The translations under genes were made by a program, and so were the position numbers. Source: Paraburkholderia sartisoli (lineage in GTDB: Bacteria > Pseudomonadota > Gammaproteobacteria > Burkholderiales > Burkholderiaceae). From it: a stretch of DNA of 64,000 nt. The stretch covers positions 1 through 64,000 of the forward strand of contig NZ_FNRQ01000002.1 of NCBI RefSeq assembly GCF_900107685.1, given 5' to 3'. The notes below the pieces were generated by a model. That model ran no database searches. It was not told the DNA's origin and saw nothing but the letters and a program-made list of their open reading frames with translations. Of the stretch, positions 26,715 to 38,104 are shown one piece after another. Every line of letters begins with the position of its first letter. The stretch's first letter is position 1.

Positions 26715-27413
26715 TCAGCCGTTCTTTGCAGGCGCGGCGGCAGCCGTTGCCGCGGCGGCCTTTGCGACGGCGGCTTCGGCGGCTTCGGTCGCGGCGGTCT
26801 TTTCCGATGCCATCTTGACGACGCGCACACGGTCCTGGGCGCGCACCTTCACCTGATCGCCGACGTTCTGGCGCTTGCTGTCCTTCGCGTGACGCGCGGT
26901 CAGCGCAATCGCGGCGATGATCGCGACGAGCAGCACGAGGCCGGCCACTTCGAACGCGAAGATGTAGTCGGTGTAGATGATCTTGCCGATGATGCGCGTG
27001 TTCGACCAGCCGGCGGTGGCGGCGGCCGCGCCGGCCACCGTGGTGTCGCGCACCGGCTGGACCGTCGCGCCGTAGCCGTGCCAGAGGATCAGCGCGGTTT
27101 CGATCACGATGATCGCGCCGACAACCGTCGCCATCGGCACGAAGCGCCTGAAGTCGCGTCGCAGCACGTCGAGATTGATGTCCAGCATCATCACGACGAA
27201 CAGGAACAGCACCATCACCGCGCCGACGTAGACCAGCACGAGCAGGATCGCGAGGAATTCAGCCTCGAGCAGCATCCAGATGGCCGCGGCATTGAAGAAC
27301 GCGAGCACCAGGAAGAGCGCGGAGCTCACCGGGTTGCGCGAGGTGATCACCTTCAGCCCTGATATCACCAGGAACAGCGCGAAGATGTAGAACAGTACGG
27401 TCGTGAATTCCAT
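26715..27413 (-). CDS. nuoJ: NADH-quinone oxidoreductase subunit J
   Basis: This 232-residue subunit has five membrane helices (the conserved one is [19 protein letters not shown], near residues 58-76). After the last helix it has a C-terminal tail of about 60 residues, Lys/Arg-rich then strongly Ala-rich ([17 protein letters not shown]). The tail is longer than in E. coli NuoJ (184) and probably projects from the membrane. NuoJ carries the helix with a pi-bulge that couples quinone reduction to pumping. A 168-base spacer separates it from nuoI, the longest gap in the operon. Confidence 0.95.
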
Positions 27414-27581
27414 GATTACCGGTTCATCGTTAGGCCATCATCAGGCATGGTTCTTTGGCATGCGCATCCGTGAAAACAGCACACAGGTGCGCAATGCCGA
27501 AGCAGTCAGACTTCAGCGCAAGGCCCATGCGGCGGGCCGTTGCAGCGTCGAACGAGCAGTGTTTCAACCGTTCAACCGTGT

Positions 27582-28070
27582 TTAACGATACGGCGCGTCG
27601 GCCGCCTTGTTCGCGGCGATCTCGGTTTCGTAGCGATCGCCCACGGCTAGCAGCATGTCCTTCGTGAAGTACAGGTCGCCGCGCTTTTCGCCGTGATATT
27701 CGAGAATGTGCGTCTCGACGATCGAATCGACGGGGCAGCTTTCTTCGCAAAAGCCACAGAAGATGCATTTGGTCAGGTCGATGTCGTAGCGCGTCGTGCG
27801 GCGCGTGTTGTCCGCACGGGTTTCCGATTCGATCGTGATGGCAAGCGCCGGGCACACCGCTTCGCACAGCTTGCAGGCGATGCAGCGCTCCTCGCCGTTC
27901 TCGTAGCGGCGCAGTGCGTGCAGACCACGGAAACGCGGCGAAATCGGCGTCTTTTCCTCGGGGAACTGCACCGTGATCTTGCGCTGGAACGTGTAACGTC
28001 CGGTCAGCGCGAGACCCTTCAGCAGCTCCGTCAGGAAGAAGGTCTTGAAGAAATTTTGAATTGCGGTCAT
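27582..28070 (-). CDS. nuoI: NADH-quinone oxidoreductase subunit I
   Basis: This 162-residue peripheral-arm protein binds two [4Fe-4S] clusters (N6a and N6b) through [12 protein letters not shown] and [12 protein letters not shown]. They relay electrons from NuoG toward NuoB. The amphipathic N-terminus ([14 protein letters not shown]) docks on NuoH. Length matches the betaproteobacterial norm. Confidence 0.97.
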   Translation of the reverse strand: MTAIQNFFKTFFLTELLKGLALTGRYTFQRKITVQFPEEKTPISPRFRGLHALRRYENGEERCIACKLCEAVCPALAITIESETRADNTRRTTRYDIDLTKCIFCGFCEESCPVDSIVETHILEYHGEKRGDLYFTKDMLLAVGDRYETEIAANKAADAPYR

Positions 28071-28085
28071 GGGTTCATCCGCCCT

Positions 28086-29150
28086 TTATTTCCAGATATT
28101 CAACGGCGACATGATCCAGAAGCCGACCACCACCAGCCACACCACGCAGACCGGAATGAAAATCTTCCAGCCCAGACGCATGATCTGGTCATAGCGATAG
28201 CGCGGGAACGTGGCACGCGCCCAGATGAACACCGACAGCAGGAAGAAAACTTTCGCGACGAGCCACACGATGCCCGGCACGAACGACAGGAAGCCGAACG
28301 GCGCGCTCCAGCCGCCAAGGAACAGCGTCGCGGCCAGCGCCGAGATCACGATCATGTTGATGTACTCGGCGAGGAAGAACAGCGCGAACGCCATACCCGA
28401 GTAATCGATCATGTGACCGGCGACGATTTCCGACTCCCCTTCCACCACGTCGAACGGGTGACGGTTCGTTTCAGCGATGCCGGAGATGAAGTAGACGACG
28501 AACATCGGCAGGAGCGGCAGCCAGTTCCACGACAGGAAGTTCAGGCCGTAGCTCGCGAAAATGCCGCGTTCCTGCGACGTGACGATGGCCGACAGGTTCA
28601 GCGTACCGGCCGTCATCAGCACGACGACGAGCGCGAAGCCCATGCAGATTTCGTACGACACCATCTGCGCCGCGGCGCGCATCGCGCCGAGGAACGCGTA
28701 CTTCGAGTTCGACGCCCAGCCGGCGAGAATCACGCCGTACACGCCGATCGACGAAATCGCCATCGCGTACAGCAGACCCGCGTTGATGTCACCGAGCACC
28801 GCGCCCGCCTGGAACGGAATCACCGCCCAGACCGCGAAGGCCGGCACCACCACCATGATCGGGGCGATCATGTAGATCCAGCGGCTTGCCTGGGTCGGTT
28901 GAATGACTTCCTTCAGCAGCAGCTTCAGCACGTCGGCGATCGGCTGCAACAGGCCGGCGGGACCGACGCGGTTCGGGCCGAGACGCACGTGCATCCAGCC
29001 GATCAGCTTCCGTTCCCACAGGATCAGGTAGGCCACGCACAGCAGGATCACGACCGCCACCACCAGGATGCGCACGAGCGCCCACACCGTGGGCCATGCC
29101 ACACCGAGAAGCTGGGTGCCGCCCGAGTTGATCGTTTCGAACAAGCTCAT
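28086..29150 (-). CDS. nuoH: NADH-quinone oxidoreductase subunit H
   Basis: This 354-residue, eight-helix membrane subunit forms the quinone chamber with NuoB and NuoD. Typical motifs are [20 protein letters not shown] and the acidic loop [20 protein letters not shown]. Its start directly abuts the nuoG stop (no intergenic base) and it precedes nuoI by 15 bases. Confidence 0.97.
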   Translation of the reverse strand: MSLFETINSGGTQLLGVAWPTVWALVRILVVAVVILLCVAYLILWERKLIGWMHVRLGPNRVGPAGLLQPIADVLKLLLKEVIQPTQASRWIYMIAPIMVVVPAFAVWAVIPFQAGAVLGDINAGLLYAMAISSIGVYGVILAGWASNSKYAFLGAMRAAAQMVSYEICMGFALVVVLMTAGTLNLSAIVTSQERGIFASYGLNFLSWNWLPLLPMFVVYFISGIAETNRHPFDVVEGESEIVAGHMIDYSGMAFALFFLAEYINMIVISALAATLFLGGWSAPFGFLSFVPGIVWLVAKVFFLLSVFIWARATFPRYRYDQIMRLGWKIFIPVCVVWLVVVGFWIMSPLNIWK

Positions 29151-31484
29151 TTACGCCTTCTCCACCACCAGTTCACCGAACAGGCTGCCCAGCGCTGCAC
29201 CAGCAGGCGTGCCTGCCGATACGCGGACGACCGTTTCCGCAAGATTCGCATCACGCACCGCCGGCAGCTGCACCGACAGTTCGCCCTGGCGCACGCGGAT
29301 CGCGTCGCCCTCTTTCAGACCCAGCTTGTCGAACAGCGCAGCCGGCAGACCGACCGAGTTCGCTGTGCGTGCCGCTGCCGTCAGGTGCAGCGATTCAGCG
29401 CGGCGCACCAGCGGATCAGCGTGGTAAATCGGTACATCGGCGATGCGCTCGAACGCGCCTTCGGCAACCTTCGCCGCGCCGTTACGGGCGATCGCCACGT
29501 CCGTACGATTCGACAGGCGCGACGTCAGATCGCCGTCGCCGAGCGCCGCCGTGCGCACTTCTTCAGCGGTGTCGAACTCGAAGCCCGGCGCGCCGAGAAT
29601 GCTGCCCAGCACGCGCAACACCTTCCATGCCGGACGCGTTTCGCCCAGCGGACGCACGACGCCGTTGAACGTCTGCACCGTCCCTTCGGCGTTGACGAAC
29701 GTGCCGGCCGTTTCCGTGAACGGTGCGATCGGCAGCAACACGTCGGCGTAGTCGGTGCCCGTCACGAACGACGACATCACGACGACCATTTCCGCCTGCT
29801 TCAGCGCGACCAATGCCTGCGCCGGGTTTGCCGTGTCGAATTCCGGTTCGAGGTTCAGCAGCACGTAACCCTTGCGCGGCTGTTCGAATACTTCGCGAGC
29901 GTTCAGACCGCCCGCGTCCGGCAGTGCGCCGACGAGGTGCGCGCCCACCGTGTTCGCCGCTTCCGTGAGGAAGCCGAGCTTCGCGCCGGTTGTATCGGCA
30001 ATCCATTGCGCCGCTGCGTGAATCTGTGCGAATTGCGGATGCTGGACAGCGCCGTTGCCAAGCAGCACGACACGCGTCGAGCCGCCTGCGAGCGACGCGG
30101 CAGCCTGCTTCGCCGCATCCGAGGCTTCGACGCCTTTGAGCGTTTCCGGCAATTCAGCGCCGCGCAGTTCAGCGACCGAAGCGGCGATGCCCGCGAGTTC
30201 GTTCAACCACGCCGAAGGCGCAGCGACAACGCGCTTCGCCTGAGGGATGAGTGCGTCGTCAGCCGTTGCCTGCAGCAGCGTGAGCTTCGCGCCGCTCTTC
30301 GCCGCCTGGCGCAGACGCGCGGCCAGCAGCGGATGATCGCGACGCAGCGTCGACCCGATGATCAGTGCGGCATCGAGATTCGACAGATCGGCGATAGCGG
30401 TGCCGAGCCACGGCGTTCCATTCACCGGCGCCGCGAAATCGGACTGACGCAGACGAAAGTCGACGTTCGGCGTACCGACCGCCTGCGCGAGCTTCTTCAG
30501 CAGGAACAGTTCCTCGACCGTGCTGTGCGGGCTGGCGAGCGCGGCCAGCGCGTTCGCGCCGTGGTCGCGCTTGATGCCATTCAGACCCTTGACGACGTAT
30601 TCGAGCGCCGTCTGCCAGTCGGTTTCAATCCACTTGCCGTCCTGCTTCAGCATCGGCTGCGTGAGACGCTCCGCGCTGTTCAGGCCTTCGTACGAGAAAC
30701 GATCCTTGTCCGAGATCCAGCATTCGTTGATCGCTTCGTTTTCGAACGGCAGCGCGCGCATCACGCGATTGTTCTTCACCTGCACCACGAGGTTCGCGCC
30801 GACGGAATCGTGCGGGCTCACCGACTTGCGGCGCGACAGCTCCCACGTGCGGGCGCTGTAGCGGAACGGCTTGCTGGTCAGCGCGCCGACCGGGCACAGG
30901 TCGATCATGTTGCCCGACAGTTCCGAATCGACCGTCTTGCCGACGAACGACGTGATTTCCGAGTGCTCGCCACGACCCAGCATGCCGAGTTCCATCACGC
31001 CGGCGACTTCCTGGCCGAAACGCACGCAGCGCGTGCAGTGAATGCAGCGCGTCATTTCTTCCATCGAGATCAGCGGGCCGACGTTCTTGTGGAACACGAC
31101 GCGCTTCTCTTCGCTGTAACGCGACGACGACTTGCCGTAACCGACCGCCAGATCCTGCAGCTGACATTCGCCACCCTGATCGCAGATCGGGCAGTCGAGC
31201 GGATGGTTGATCAGCAGGAATTCCATCACGGATTGCTGCGCCTTCACCGCCTTGTCCGACTTCGTGCGCACGATCATGCCCGCCGACACCGGCGTCGCGC
31301 ATGCCGGCACGGCCTTCGGCATCTTCTCGACTTCGACGAGACACATCCGGCAGTTGGCCGCAATCGACAGCTTCTTGTGATAGCAGAAGTGAGGAATGTA
31401 CGTATCGACCTTGTGCGCAGCCTGGATCACCATGCTGCCTTCAGGTACCTCGACTGTCTTGCCGTCTATTTCAAGTTCAACCAT
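29151..31484 (-). CDS. nuoG: NADH-quinone oxidoreductase subunit G
   Basis: This 777-residue iron-sulfur subunit of the peripheral arm has an N-terminal [2Fe-2S] domain (HFCYHKK, ANCRMCLVEV, CATPV). It also has the [4Fe-4S] motifs CPICDQGGECQLQD and CIHCTRCVRFGQEVAGV. A molybdopterin-oxidoreductase-like domain without cofactor-binding function follows. ATG 31484 (MVELEIDGK) is preferred over an in-frame TTG nine bases upstream. A 141-base gap separates it from nuoF. Confidence 0.96.
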   Translation of the reverse strand: MVELEIDGKTVEVPEGSMVIQAAHKVDTYIPHFCYHKKLSIAANCRMCLVEVEKMPKAVPACATPVSAGMIVRTKSDKAVKAQQSVMEFLLINHPLDCPICDQGGECQLQDLAVGYGKSSSRYSEEKRVVFHKNVGPLISMEEMTRCIHCTRCVRFGQEVAGVMELGMLGRGEHSEITSFVGKTVDSELSGNMIDLCPVGALTSKPFRYSARTWELSRRKSVSPHDSVGANLVVQVKNNRVMRALPFENEAINECWISDKDRFSYEGLNSAERLTQPMLKQDGKWIETDWQTALEYVVKGLNGIKRDHGANALAALASPHSTVEELFLLKKLAQAVGTPNVDFRLRQSDFAAPVNGTPWLGTAIADLSNLDAALIIGSTLRRDHPLLAARLRQAAKSGAKLTLLQATADDALIPQAKRVVAAPSAWLNELAGIAASVAELRGAELPETLKGVEASDAAKQAAASLAGGSTRVVLLGNGAVQHPQFAQIHAAAQWIADTTGAKLGFLTEAANTVGAHLVGALPDAGGLNAREVFEQPRKGYVLLNLEPEFDTANPAQALVALKQAEMVVVMSSFVTGTDYADVLLPIAPFTETAGTFVNAEGTVQTFNGVVRPLGETRPAWKVLRVLGSILGAPGFEFDTAEEVRTAALGDGDLTSRLSNRTDVAIARNGAAKVAEGAFERIADVPIYHADPLVRRAESLHLTAAARTANSVGLPAALFDKLGLKEGDAIRVRQGELSVQLPAVRDANLAETVVRVSAGTPAGAALGSLFGELVVEKA

Positions 31485-31625
31485 GATGGTCAATCTTCCT
31501 TAACCTGTTACCGCTCAATCGTTCGTCCGCTCAATCGCTCATTCAGCCGCCGGTCCATTTTGACGGACACGACGGTGAATCCCCGCGGCTGGTGCTTCAG
31601 CGCTGCTCCGCTTCGGCTGTTTCGC

Positions 31626-32954
31626 TCAGGCGGCTACTGTTTCCGTGACTGCTGCCGCACCCGCATGGCCACCGACCATGCAGTGCTTGTGCTCGACGTG
31701 GTATGCGAATTCGTCCCAGTAGTGCTTCAGCATGCCGCGCACCGGCATCGCCGCTGCATCGCCGAGCGCGCAGATCGTCCGCCCCATGATGTTTTCAGCC
31801 ACCGAGTTCAGCAGGTCCAGATCTTCCTGGCGGCCGAGCCCGTGTTCGATGCGATGCACGACGCGGTACAGCCAGCCGGTGCCTTCGCGGCACGGCGTAC
31901 ACTGACCGCACGACTCTTCGTAATAGAAATACGACAGGCGCAGCAGCGAGCGCACCATGCAACGCGTCTCGTCCATCACGATCACCGCGCCGGAACCGAG
32001 CATCGAGCCGGCCTTCGCGATCGAATCGTAGTCGAGATCGGTGTTCATCATCATCTCGCCCGGAATCACCGGCGCCGACGAACCACCCGGAATCACAGCC
32101 TTGATCTTCTTGCCGCCGCGCATGCCGCCGGCGAGTTCCAGCAACGTCGCGAACGGCGTGCCGAGCGGCACTTCGTAGTTGCCCGGACGCTCGATGTCAC
32201 CGGAGATCGAGAAGATCTTCGTGCCGCCGTTGTTCGGCTTACCCAGTTCAAGGTACGCCTGCGGGCCGATTTCCAGCAGGAACGGCACGGCTGCGAACGT
32301 CTCGGTGTTGTTGATCGTCGTCGGCTTGCCATACACGCCGAAGCTCGCCGGGAACGGCGGCTTGAAACGCGGCTGGCCTTTCTTGCCTTCGAGCGATTCG
32401 AGCAGCGCGGTTTCCTCGCCGCAGATATAGGCGCCGTAACCGTGGTGCGCATGCAGTTCGAACGAGAAGCCCGAACCCATGATGTTCGCACCGAGGAAAC
32501 CCGCGCGACGCGCTTCTTCAAGGGCTTCTTCGAAGACCTTGTAGGTTTCCCAGATTTCGCCGTGGATATAGTTGTAGCCGACCGTGATGCCCATCGCGTA
32601 CGCGCCGATGGCCATGCCTTCGATCAGCGAATGCGGGTTCCAGCGCAGGATGTCGCGGTCCTTGAACGTGCCCGGTTCGCCTTCATCCGAATTGCAGACG
32701 AGATACTTCTGCCCCGGGAACTGGCGCGGCATGAAGCTCCACTTCAGGCCGGTCGGGAAGCCCGCACCGCCACGGCCGCGCAGACCCGACGCTTTCACGT
32801 CGGCGATCACCTGCTCGGGCGGAATCTTTTCTTCCAGGATACGGCGCAGCTGCCTGTAACCACCGCGCGCGACGTAATCTTCGAGATGCCAGTTGTCGCC
32901 GTTCAGGCCGGCGAGAATCAGCGGTTTGATGTGACGATCGTGTAAAGACGTCAT
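31626..32954 (-). CDS. nuoF: NADH-quinone oxidoreductase subunit F
   Basis: This 442-residue NADH-dehydrogenase subunit binds FMN and NADH through [16 protein letters not shown] and [15 protein letters not shown] [4Fe-4S] cluster (N3) is bound by [12 protein letters not shown] plus a downstream Cys in GRTICALGD. It is the electron entry point of complex I. ATG 32954 overlaps the nuoE stop (ATGA), matching the usual nuoEF coupling; the open frame extending upstream belongs to nuoE sequence in another frame. Confidence 0.97.
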   Translation of the reverse strand: MTSLHDRHIKPLILAGLNGDNWHLEDYVARGGYRQLRRILEEKIPPEQVIADVKASGLRGRGGAGFPTGLKWSFMPRQFPGQKYLVCNSDEGEPGTFKDRDILRWNPHSLIEGMAIGAYAMGITVGYNYIHGEIWETYKVFEEALEEARRAGFLGANIMGSGFSFELHAHHGYGAYICGEETALLESLEGKKGQPRFKPPFPASFGVYGKPTTINNTETFAAVPFLLEIGPQAYLELGKPNNGGTKIFSISGDIERPGNYEVPLGTPFATLLELAGGMRGGKKIKAVIPGGSSAPVIPGEMMMNTDLDYDSIAKAGSMLGSGAVIVMDETRCMVRSLLRLSYFYYEESCGQCTPCREGTGWLYRVVHRIEHGLGRQEDLDLLNSVAENIMGRTICALGDAAAMPVRGMLKHYWDEFAYHVEHKHCMVGGHAGAAAVTETVAA

Positions 32955-33436
32955 TTCGAAAGTTCCTCGAGCAGCTGGTCGATCTTCTCGCGGCTCATGA
33001 AGCTGCACATACGGTGATTGTTCACGAGCAGCACCGGCGCATCGCCACACGAACCCATGCATTCGCCCTCTTTCAGGGTGAATCTGCCGTCCGCGGTGGT
33101 CTCGCCGAAGTCGATGCCGAGTTTCTGTTTCAGGTATTCGGCGGCGCTCTCCGAACCGCCATCCGGACCGAGCTGGCACGGCAGGTTCGTGCAGAGCGTG
33201 ATCTTGTGCTTGCCGACCGGCGACGTGTTGTACATCGTGTAGAAGGTCGCAACCTCCTGCACGGCAACCGCCGGCATGCCAAGGTAGTCAGCCACGAACT
33301 GCATGATTTCGGGCGACAGCCAGCCGTGCTCTTCCTGAGCAGTGGCCAACGCCGACATCACGGCGGACTGTTTCTGATCGGCGGGATACTTCGCGATCGC
33401 ACGATCGATTTCTTTCAGGCCTTCAGCTGAGATCAT
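32951..33436 (-). CDS. nuoE: NADH-quinone oxidoreductase subunit E
   Basis: This 161-residue thioredoxin-like subunit binds the [2Fe-2S] cluster N1a through C82, C87, C126 and C130 (CTNLPC and CMGSC). It forms the NADH-oxidising module with NuoF. ATG 33436 (MISAEG) gives the standard length; an upstream TTG at 33457 has a better-placed AGGAA but would extend the protein by seven residues. Translationally coupled to nuoF. Confidence 0.96.
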   Translation of the reverse strand: MISAEGLKEIDRAIAKYPADQKQSAVMSALATAQEEHGWLSPEIMQFVADYLGMPAVAVQEVATFYTMYNTSPVGKHKITLCTNLPCQLGPDGGSESAAEYLKQKLGIDFGETTADGRFTLKEGECMGSCGDAPVLLVNNHRMCSFMSREKIDQLLEELSK

Positions 33437-33558
33437 TTTCAGACACGACTCTTTCAATTCCTACCGAACGAAAACCTGCCGCTCACTGTTTGCCGCGACA
33501 GACCCGGCGTTCCTTTGCTTGACGCGCGAGGGACCGCGCGCGCCGTTATGAATATCGC

Positions 33559-34812
<1,254 letters not shown>

Positions 34813-34821
34813 GGCGTTCTC

Positions 34822-35424
34822 TTAGTGTTTCAGACCGCCATAGCGATCCTCACGGATCACGCGCGGCGTGATTTCCCGCGGCTCGATCGTCACCGGCTGG
34901 TAGACGACGCGCTTCTCTTCCGGGTCGTAACGCATTTCGACGTAGCCGGAAACAGGGAAATCCTTGCGGAACGGGTGGCCAATAAAACCATAGTCGGTCA
35001 GGATCCGGCGCAGGTCCGGGTGACCTTCGAAGACGATGCCGTACAGGTCGAACGCTTCGCGCTCGTACCAGTTGGCGGAACTCCAGACATCGACAACCGA
35101 TGCGACGAACGGCACCTCGTCGTCCGGCGCGAACACGCGCACACGCAGACGCCAGTTGTTCGTCACCGACAGCAGATGCAGCACGGCGGCGAAGCGCGGG
35201 CCTTCGTAGGCGCCGTCGCCGTACGTCTGATAGTCGACGCCGCACAGGTCCATCAACTGCTCGAAGCCGAGCGACTTGTCGTCGCGCAGGCGCGTTGCCA
35301 CTTCGAGGTAATCGCTCGCCTTGACGACGATCGTCAGCTCACCGATTGCTTCGGTGACGCTCAGCAGGCGGCCGCCAAAGGCCGCCTCGAGGTTCGCTTT
35401 GAGAGTCTCGAGTTTGCTTGCCAT
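34822..35424 (-). CDS. nuoC: NADH-quinone oxidoreductase subunit C
   Basis: This 200-residue 30-kDa-type subunit packs against NuoD and NuoI. Recognisable segments are [21 protein letters not shown] and [16 protein letters not shown]. It has no cofactor and serves a structural role in the peripheral arm. Confidence 0.97.
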   Translation of the reverse strand: MASKLETLKANLEAAFGGRLLSVTEAIGELTIVVKASDYLEVATRLRDDKSLGFEQLMDLCGVDYQTYGDGAYEGPRFAAVLHLLSVTNNWRLRVRVFAPDDEVPFVASVVDVWSSANWYEREAFDLYGIVFEGHPDLRRILTDYGFIGHPFRKDFPVSGYVEMRYDPEEKRVVYQPVTIEPREITPRVIREDRYGGLKH

Positions 35425-35448
35425 ATTGTGGGGGAAGAGGCCTTGGCC

Positions 35449-35928
35449 TTATTGACGGGCGATGGTATTGGTGCGGCGAATTTTCGCCTGGAGCTGGATC
35501 ACGCCGTACACCAGCGCTTCAGCCGTGGGCGGACAACCCGGCACGTAGACGTCGACCGGCACGATGCGATCACAGCCGCGCACCACCGAATACGAGTAGT
35601 GGTAATAGCCGCCACCGTTCGCGCACGAACCCATCGAGATCACCCAGCGCGGCTCGGCCATCTGGTCGTAGACCTTGCGCAGGGCGGGCGCCATCTTGTT
35701 GCACAGCGTGCCGGCGACGATCATCACGTCCGACTGGCGCGGACTCGGACGAAACACCACACCGAAACGGTCGAGGTCATAACGGGCAGCGCCCGCATGC
35801 ATCATCTCGACCGCGCAACACGCGAGACCGAACGTCATCGGCCACAACGAGCCGGTGCGCGTCCAGTTGATCAGCTTGTCAGCCGTGGTGGTGACAAACC
35901 CTTCCTTCAAGACCCCTTCGATACTCAT
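35449..35928 (-). CDS. nuoB: NADH-quinone oxidoreductase subunit B
   Basis: This 159-residue subunit holds the terminal [4Fe-4S] cluster N2 through C37, C38, C102 and C132 ([25 protein letters not shown]) and passes electrons to ubiquinone. ATG 35928 ([10 protein letters not shown]) was chosen for agreement with family length; the frame is open 14 codons further upstream without a credible start. Confidence 0.97.
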
Positions 35929-35990
35929 TTGCTTTCCACTCCAGACGGGGCGGCAAGCCGTGCCACCCACGCAAACCGGCGATTAATCTG

Positions 35991-36350
35991 TCATTCCCAA
36001 TCGAGGCCGCCCTTCTTCCAGATATAGGCGAAGCCAAGCAGGAATTCGAGCAGGAAAATCATCATCGCCATGAAGCCGGGCCAGCCGATATCGCGCAGGG
36101 CAACACCCCACGGAAACAGGAACGCGGTCTCAAGGTCGAAAATAATGAAGAGAATGGCAACCAGGTAGTAGCGCACGTCGAACTTCATGCGCGCATCTTC
36201 GAATGCCTCGAAGCCGCACTCGTACGGTGCGTTCTTCTCGGTGTCAGGCCGGTTGGGGCCGAGGATCTTGCCGATACTGACCAGTGCTACGCCTAAACCG
36301 GTTCCGACAATAAGGAACAACAGGACGGGGAAATAGGCTGCGAGGTTCAA
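35991..36350 (-). CDS. nuoA: NADH-quinone oxidoreductase subunit A (TTG start)
   Basis: This 119-residue, three-helix membrane subunit has the conserved ECGFE motif ([16 protein letters not shown]) in the loop facing the quinone channel. The start is the TTG at 36350, preceded by GAGGATA at a suitable distance; it gives the family N-terminus [13 protein letters not shown], and no ATG or GTG fits. It opens the 14-gene nuo operon, downstream of a tRNA-Leu and its terminator. Confidence 0.93.
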   Translation of the reverse strand: MNLAAYFPVLLFLIVGTGLGVALVSIGKILGPNRPDTEKNAPYECGFEAFEDARMKFDVRYYLVAILFIIFDLETAFLFPWGVALRDIGWPGFMAMMIFLLEFLLGFAYIWKKGGLDWE

Positions 36351-36427
36351 GACTATCCTCAATCGGTTGGTTATGAATGTAGCCAGGGAGCGCAACGTGC
36401 TGCACCTTCCTGACATCAAATCACTTC

Positions 36428-36464
36428 GGGCTGCTTTGCAATGCAAGCAAATGGCAAGCAGCCC
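36428..36464 (-). other. Inverted repeat in the nuoA 5' region
   Basis: A perfect 9-bp inverted repeat (gggctgctt/aagcagccc; 36428-36436 with 36456-36464) lies between the tRNA-Leu terminator and nuoA, 78 to 114 bases ahead of the TTG start. It could be a leader hairpin or a protein-binding site of the nuo promoter; no clear -35/-10 pair was found. Confidence 0.4.
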
Positions 36465-36472
36465 ACCAGAAG

Positions 36473-36510
36473 TAAAAATGCCAGCCGAAGCAAAAGCAAT
36501 CGGCTGGCAT
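36473..36510 (-). terminator. Rho-independent terminator after tRNA-Leu
   Basis: An 11-bp perfect stem (36478-36488 with 36500-36510) is followed on the minus strand by TTTTTAC. It isolates the secG/tRNA transcript from the nuo operon. Confidence 0.92.
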
Positions 36511-36520
36511 TAGATAACAT

Positions 36521-36605
36521 TGGTGCCGACGGCGAGACTCGAACTCGCACAGCTTTCGCCACTACCCCCTCAAGATAGCGTGTCTACCAATTTCACCACG
36601 TCGGC
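36521..36605 (-). tRNA. tRNA-Leu (anticodon GAG)
   Basis: The minus-strand sequence begins GCCGACGTGGTGAAATTGG and ends in an encoded CCA. The 7-bp acceptor stem GCCGACG/CGTCGGC pairs perfectly. The anticodon stem CTATC/GGTAG (one G-T pair) encloses the loop TTGAGGG, giving anticodon GAG for CUC/CUU codons. A long variable arm and the T-loop GTTCGAGTC confirm a class II leucine tRNA of 85 nt. Confidence 0.95.
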
Positions 36606-36718
36606 ACTACTGCAATCCGGGAAAACAAGCTATAAAACCCGCGAATCGCTTCAAGACTTGAATTGTAACTGGTTTAAACAGTTTGTTCAACGCACAAAAA
36701 GCGTTTAACCCGAAAATT

Positions 36719-37096
36719 TTATTTCGGCACGTCCTGCCCCGGAGCGGACGCCGCAGACGCCGCGATTGCCGCCGACACAGCCACCGGAGCGGATGCCGCC
36801 GACGCCGCAACCGGCGCCGTCACGGCCGCGCCAAGCACGCCTGCCGACGGCTTCGAACGATCCGAACCGAGGTACGTGAGCGCCAGCGTCGAGATGAAAA
36901 ATACGGCAGCCAGCACGGCCGTCGTGCGCGACAAAAAGTTGGCCGAGCCGGTCGCGCCGAAGAGACTGCCCGACGCGCCGCTGCCAAACGCGGCGCCCAT
37001 GTCGGCGCCCTTGCCATGCTGCAGCAACACGAGGCCAATAACCCCAAGCGCCGACAGCAACTGAACGACGATGATCAACGTTTTCAAATACAGCAT
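36719..37096 (-). CDS. secG: Preprotein translocase subunit SecG
   Basis: This 125-residue inner-membrane protein has two helices (3-22 and about 52-72) and the conserved cytoplasmic loop VLLQHGKGADMGAAFGSG. It stimulates SecYEG export. The C-terminal 45 residues are an Ala/Pro/Ser-rich low-complexity tail, longer than in E. coli (110 aa total there). ATG 37096 (MLYLKTLII) has AGGTGAG upstream and is preferred to GTG 37105. It lies between tpiA and tRNA-Leu, the usual betaproteobacterial order. Confidence 0.95.
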   Translation of the reverse strand: MLYLKTLIIVVQLLSALGVIGLVLLQHGKGADMGAAFGSGASGSLFGATGSANFLSRTTAVLAAVFFISTLALTYLGSDRSKPSAGVLGAAVTAPVAASAASAPVAVSAAIAASAASAPGQDVPK

Positions 37097-37193
37097 CACA
37101 CTCACCTGAGAGTCTTTATTTAACCGCGCAACACAATGTGTGATGCGCGCAATGGGTCTGCCTCGCCCGGACGCCCTGCCCGGCCTGAGCGAA

Positions 37194-37976
37194 TTACGCC
37201 GCGTCGGCCATCACGGCTTGCGCCGCGTGGCAGATCGCCAGGAAATCCTTGTCATTCAACGATGCGCCGCCGATCAGGCCGCCATCGATATCCGGTTGAC
37301 GGAACAGCTCTTCCGCGTTGCCGGGTTTCACACTGCCGCCATAGAGCACGTGTACATCGGCCACTGCCGCGTCTTTTGCGGCAAGACGCCCGCGCAAAAA
37401 CGCATGCACCTGTTGCGCCTGCGCGGCCGTCGCACTCTTGCCCGTGCCGATCGCCCAGACCGGCTCATACGCCACCACGATGCGAAGCGCCGCTTCCAGC
37501 GAAAGCTTCGCGAGCACCTCGTCGATCTGCGTGCCGACGACGCGCTCCGTTTCGCCCGCGTCACGCTGCTCGAGCGTTTCGCCGACGCAGACGATCGGTA
37601 TCAATCCCGCTTCGAGCGCGCGCTGCGTCTTCGCCGCCACCAGTTCGGCGCTTTCGCGATGATACGCACGACGCTCGGAGTGACCGACAATCGCAAACCG
37701 CGCGCCAAAATCGGCTGCCATGTCCGCGGCGACTTCGCCGGTGTAGGCGCCTTCGGTGAACGCGGAGACGTCCTGCACGCCCCACGCCACACGCGACCCC
37801 CCGAGCAGCGACTGCGCCTGCGAAAGATACGGACACGGCACGCACAGCCCCACAAGGAGACCCTCAGGCAATGCATCGACGCCTTGTGCCACGGCTTTCA
37901 TCAAGCTCGCGTTCTGGGCAAGGCGGCCAAACATCTTCCAGTTACCGACTACTGCTTTCGCTCGTGATTTCGACAT
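37194..37976 (-). CDS. tpiA: Triose-phosphate isomerase
   Basis: This 260-residue TIM-barrel enzyme interconverts dihydroxyacetone phosphate and glyceraldehyde 3-phosphate. Active-site residues are visible: N/K in VVGNWKM, the electrophilic His in IVGHSERR, the catalytic Glu in VAYEPVWAIGTGKSA, and the phosphate-binding LYGGSVKPGN and GGLIGGASL. Length is normal. A good promoter lies 89-118 bases upstream, and secG follows after 97 bases. Confidence 0.97.
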   Translation of the reverse strand: MSKSRAKAVVGNWKMFGRLAQNASLMKAVAQGVDALPEGLLVGLCVPCPYLSQAQSLLGGSRVAWGVQDVSAFTEGAYTGEVAADMAADFGARFAIVGHSERRAYHRESAELVAAKTQRALEAGLIPIVCVGETLEQRDAGETERVVGTQIDEVLAKLSLEAALRIVVAYEPVWAIGTGKSATAAQAQQVHAFLRGRLAAKDAAVADVHVLYGGSVKPGNAEELFRQPDIDGGLIGGASLNDKDFLAICHAAQAVMADAA

Positions 37977-38064
37977 TGTCTCGTCTTGTCGTGAGACAGG
38001 CTCGAACTACGCGTCGGCCCGTCTTTCAGCATTCATGAATCGTGCGTCGAGCGCAGAACACGCA

Positions 38065-38094
38065 ATTTTACTGTGCGTTGACGGATCGGGTCAA
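38065..38094 (-). promoter_or_regulatory. Probable sigma-70 promoter of tpiA
   Basis: On the minus strand TTGACC (38089-38094) and TAAAAT (38065-38070) are separated by 18 bases. The predicted start lies about 80 bases upstream of the tpiA ATG, just after the end of the upstream oxidoreductase gene. Confidence 0.65.
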
Positions 38095-38104
38095 ACTGGC
38101 CGGA

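Noticed and set aside
27414..27581. The 168-base nuoI-nuoJ gap as a hidden gene
   Set aside because: The frame across it (plus strand, 27403-27585) lacks a ribosome-binding site and any motif; the gap is best read as an untranslated operon spacer.
27693..32945. A 1750-codon open frame on the plus strand, antisense to nuoI-nuoH-nuoG-nuoF
   Set aside because: The translation is dominated by Arg, His, Asp and Gln with no family resemblance. It is the expected mirror of GC-rich genes with G/C at third positions and has no ribosome-binding site; the nuo genes on the other strand are certain.
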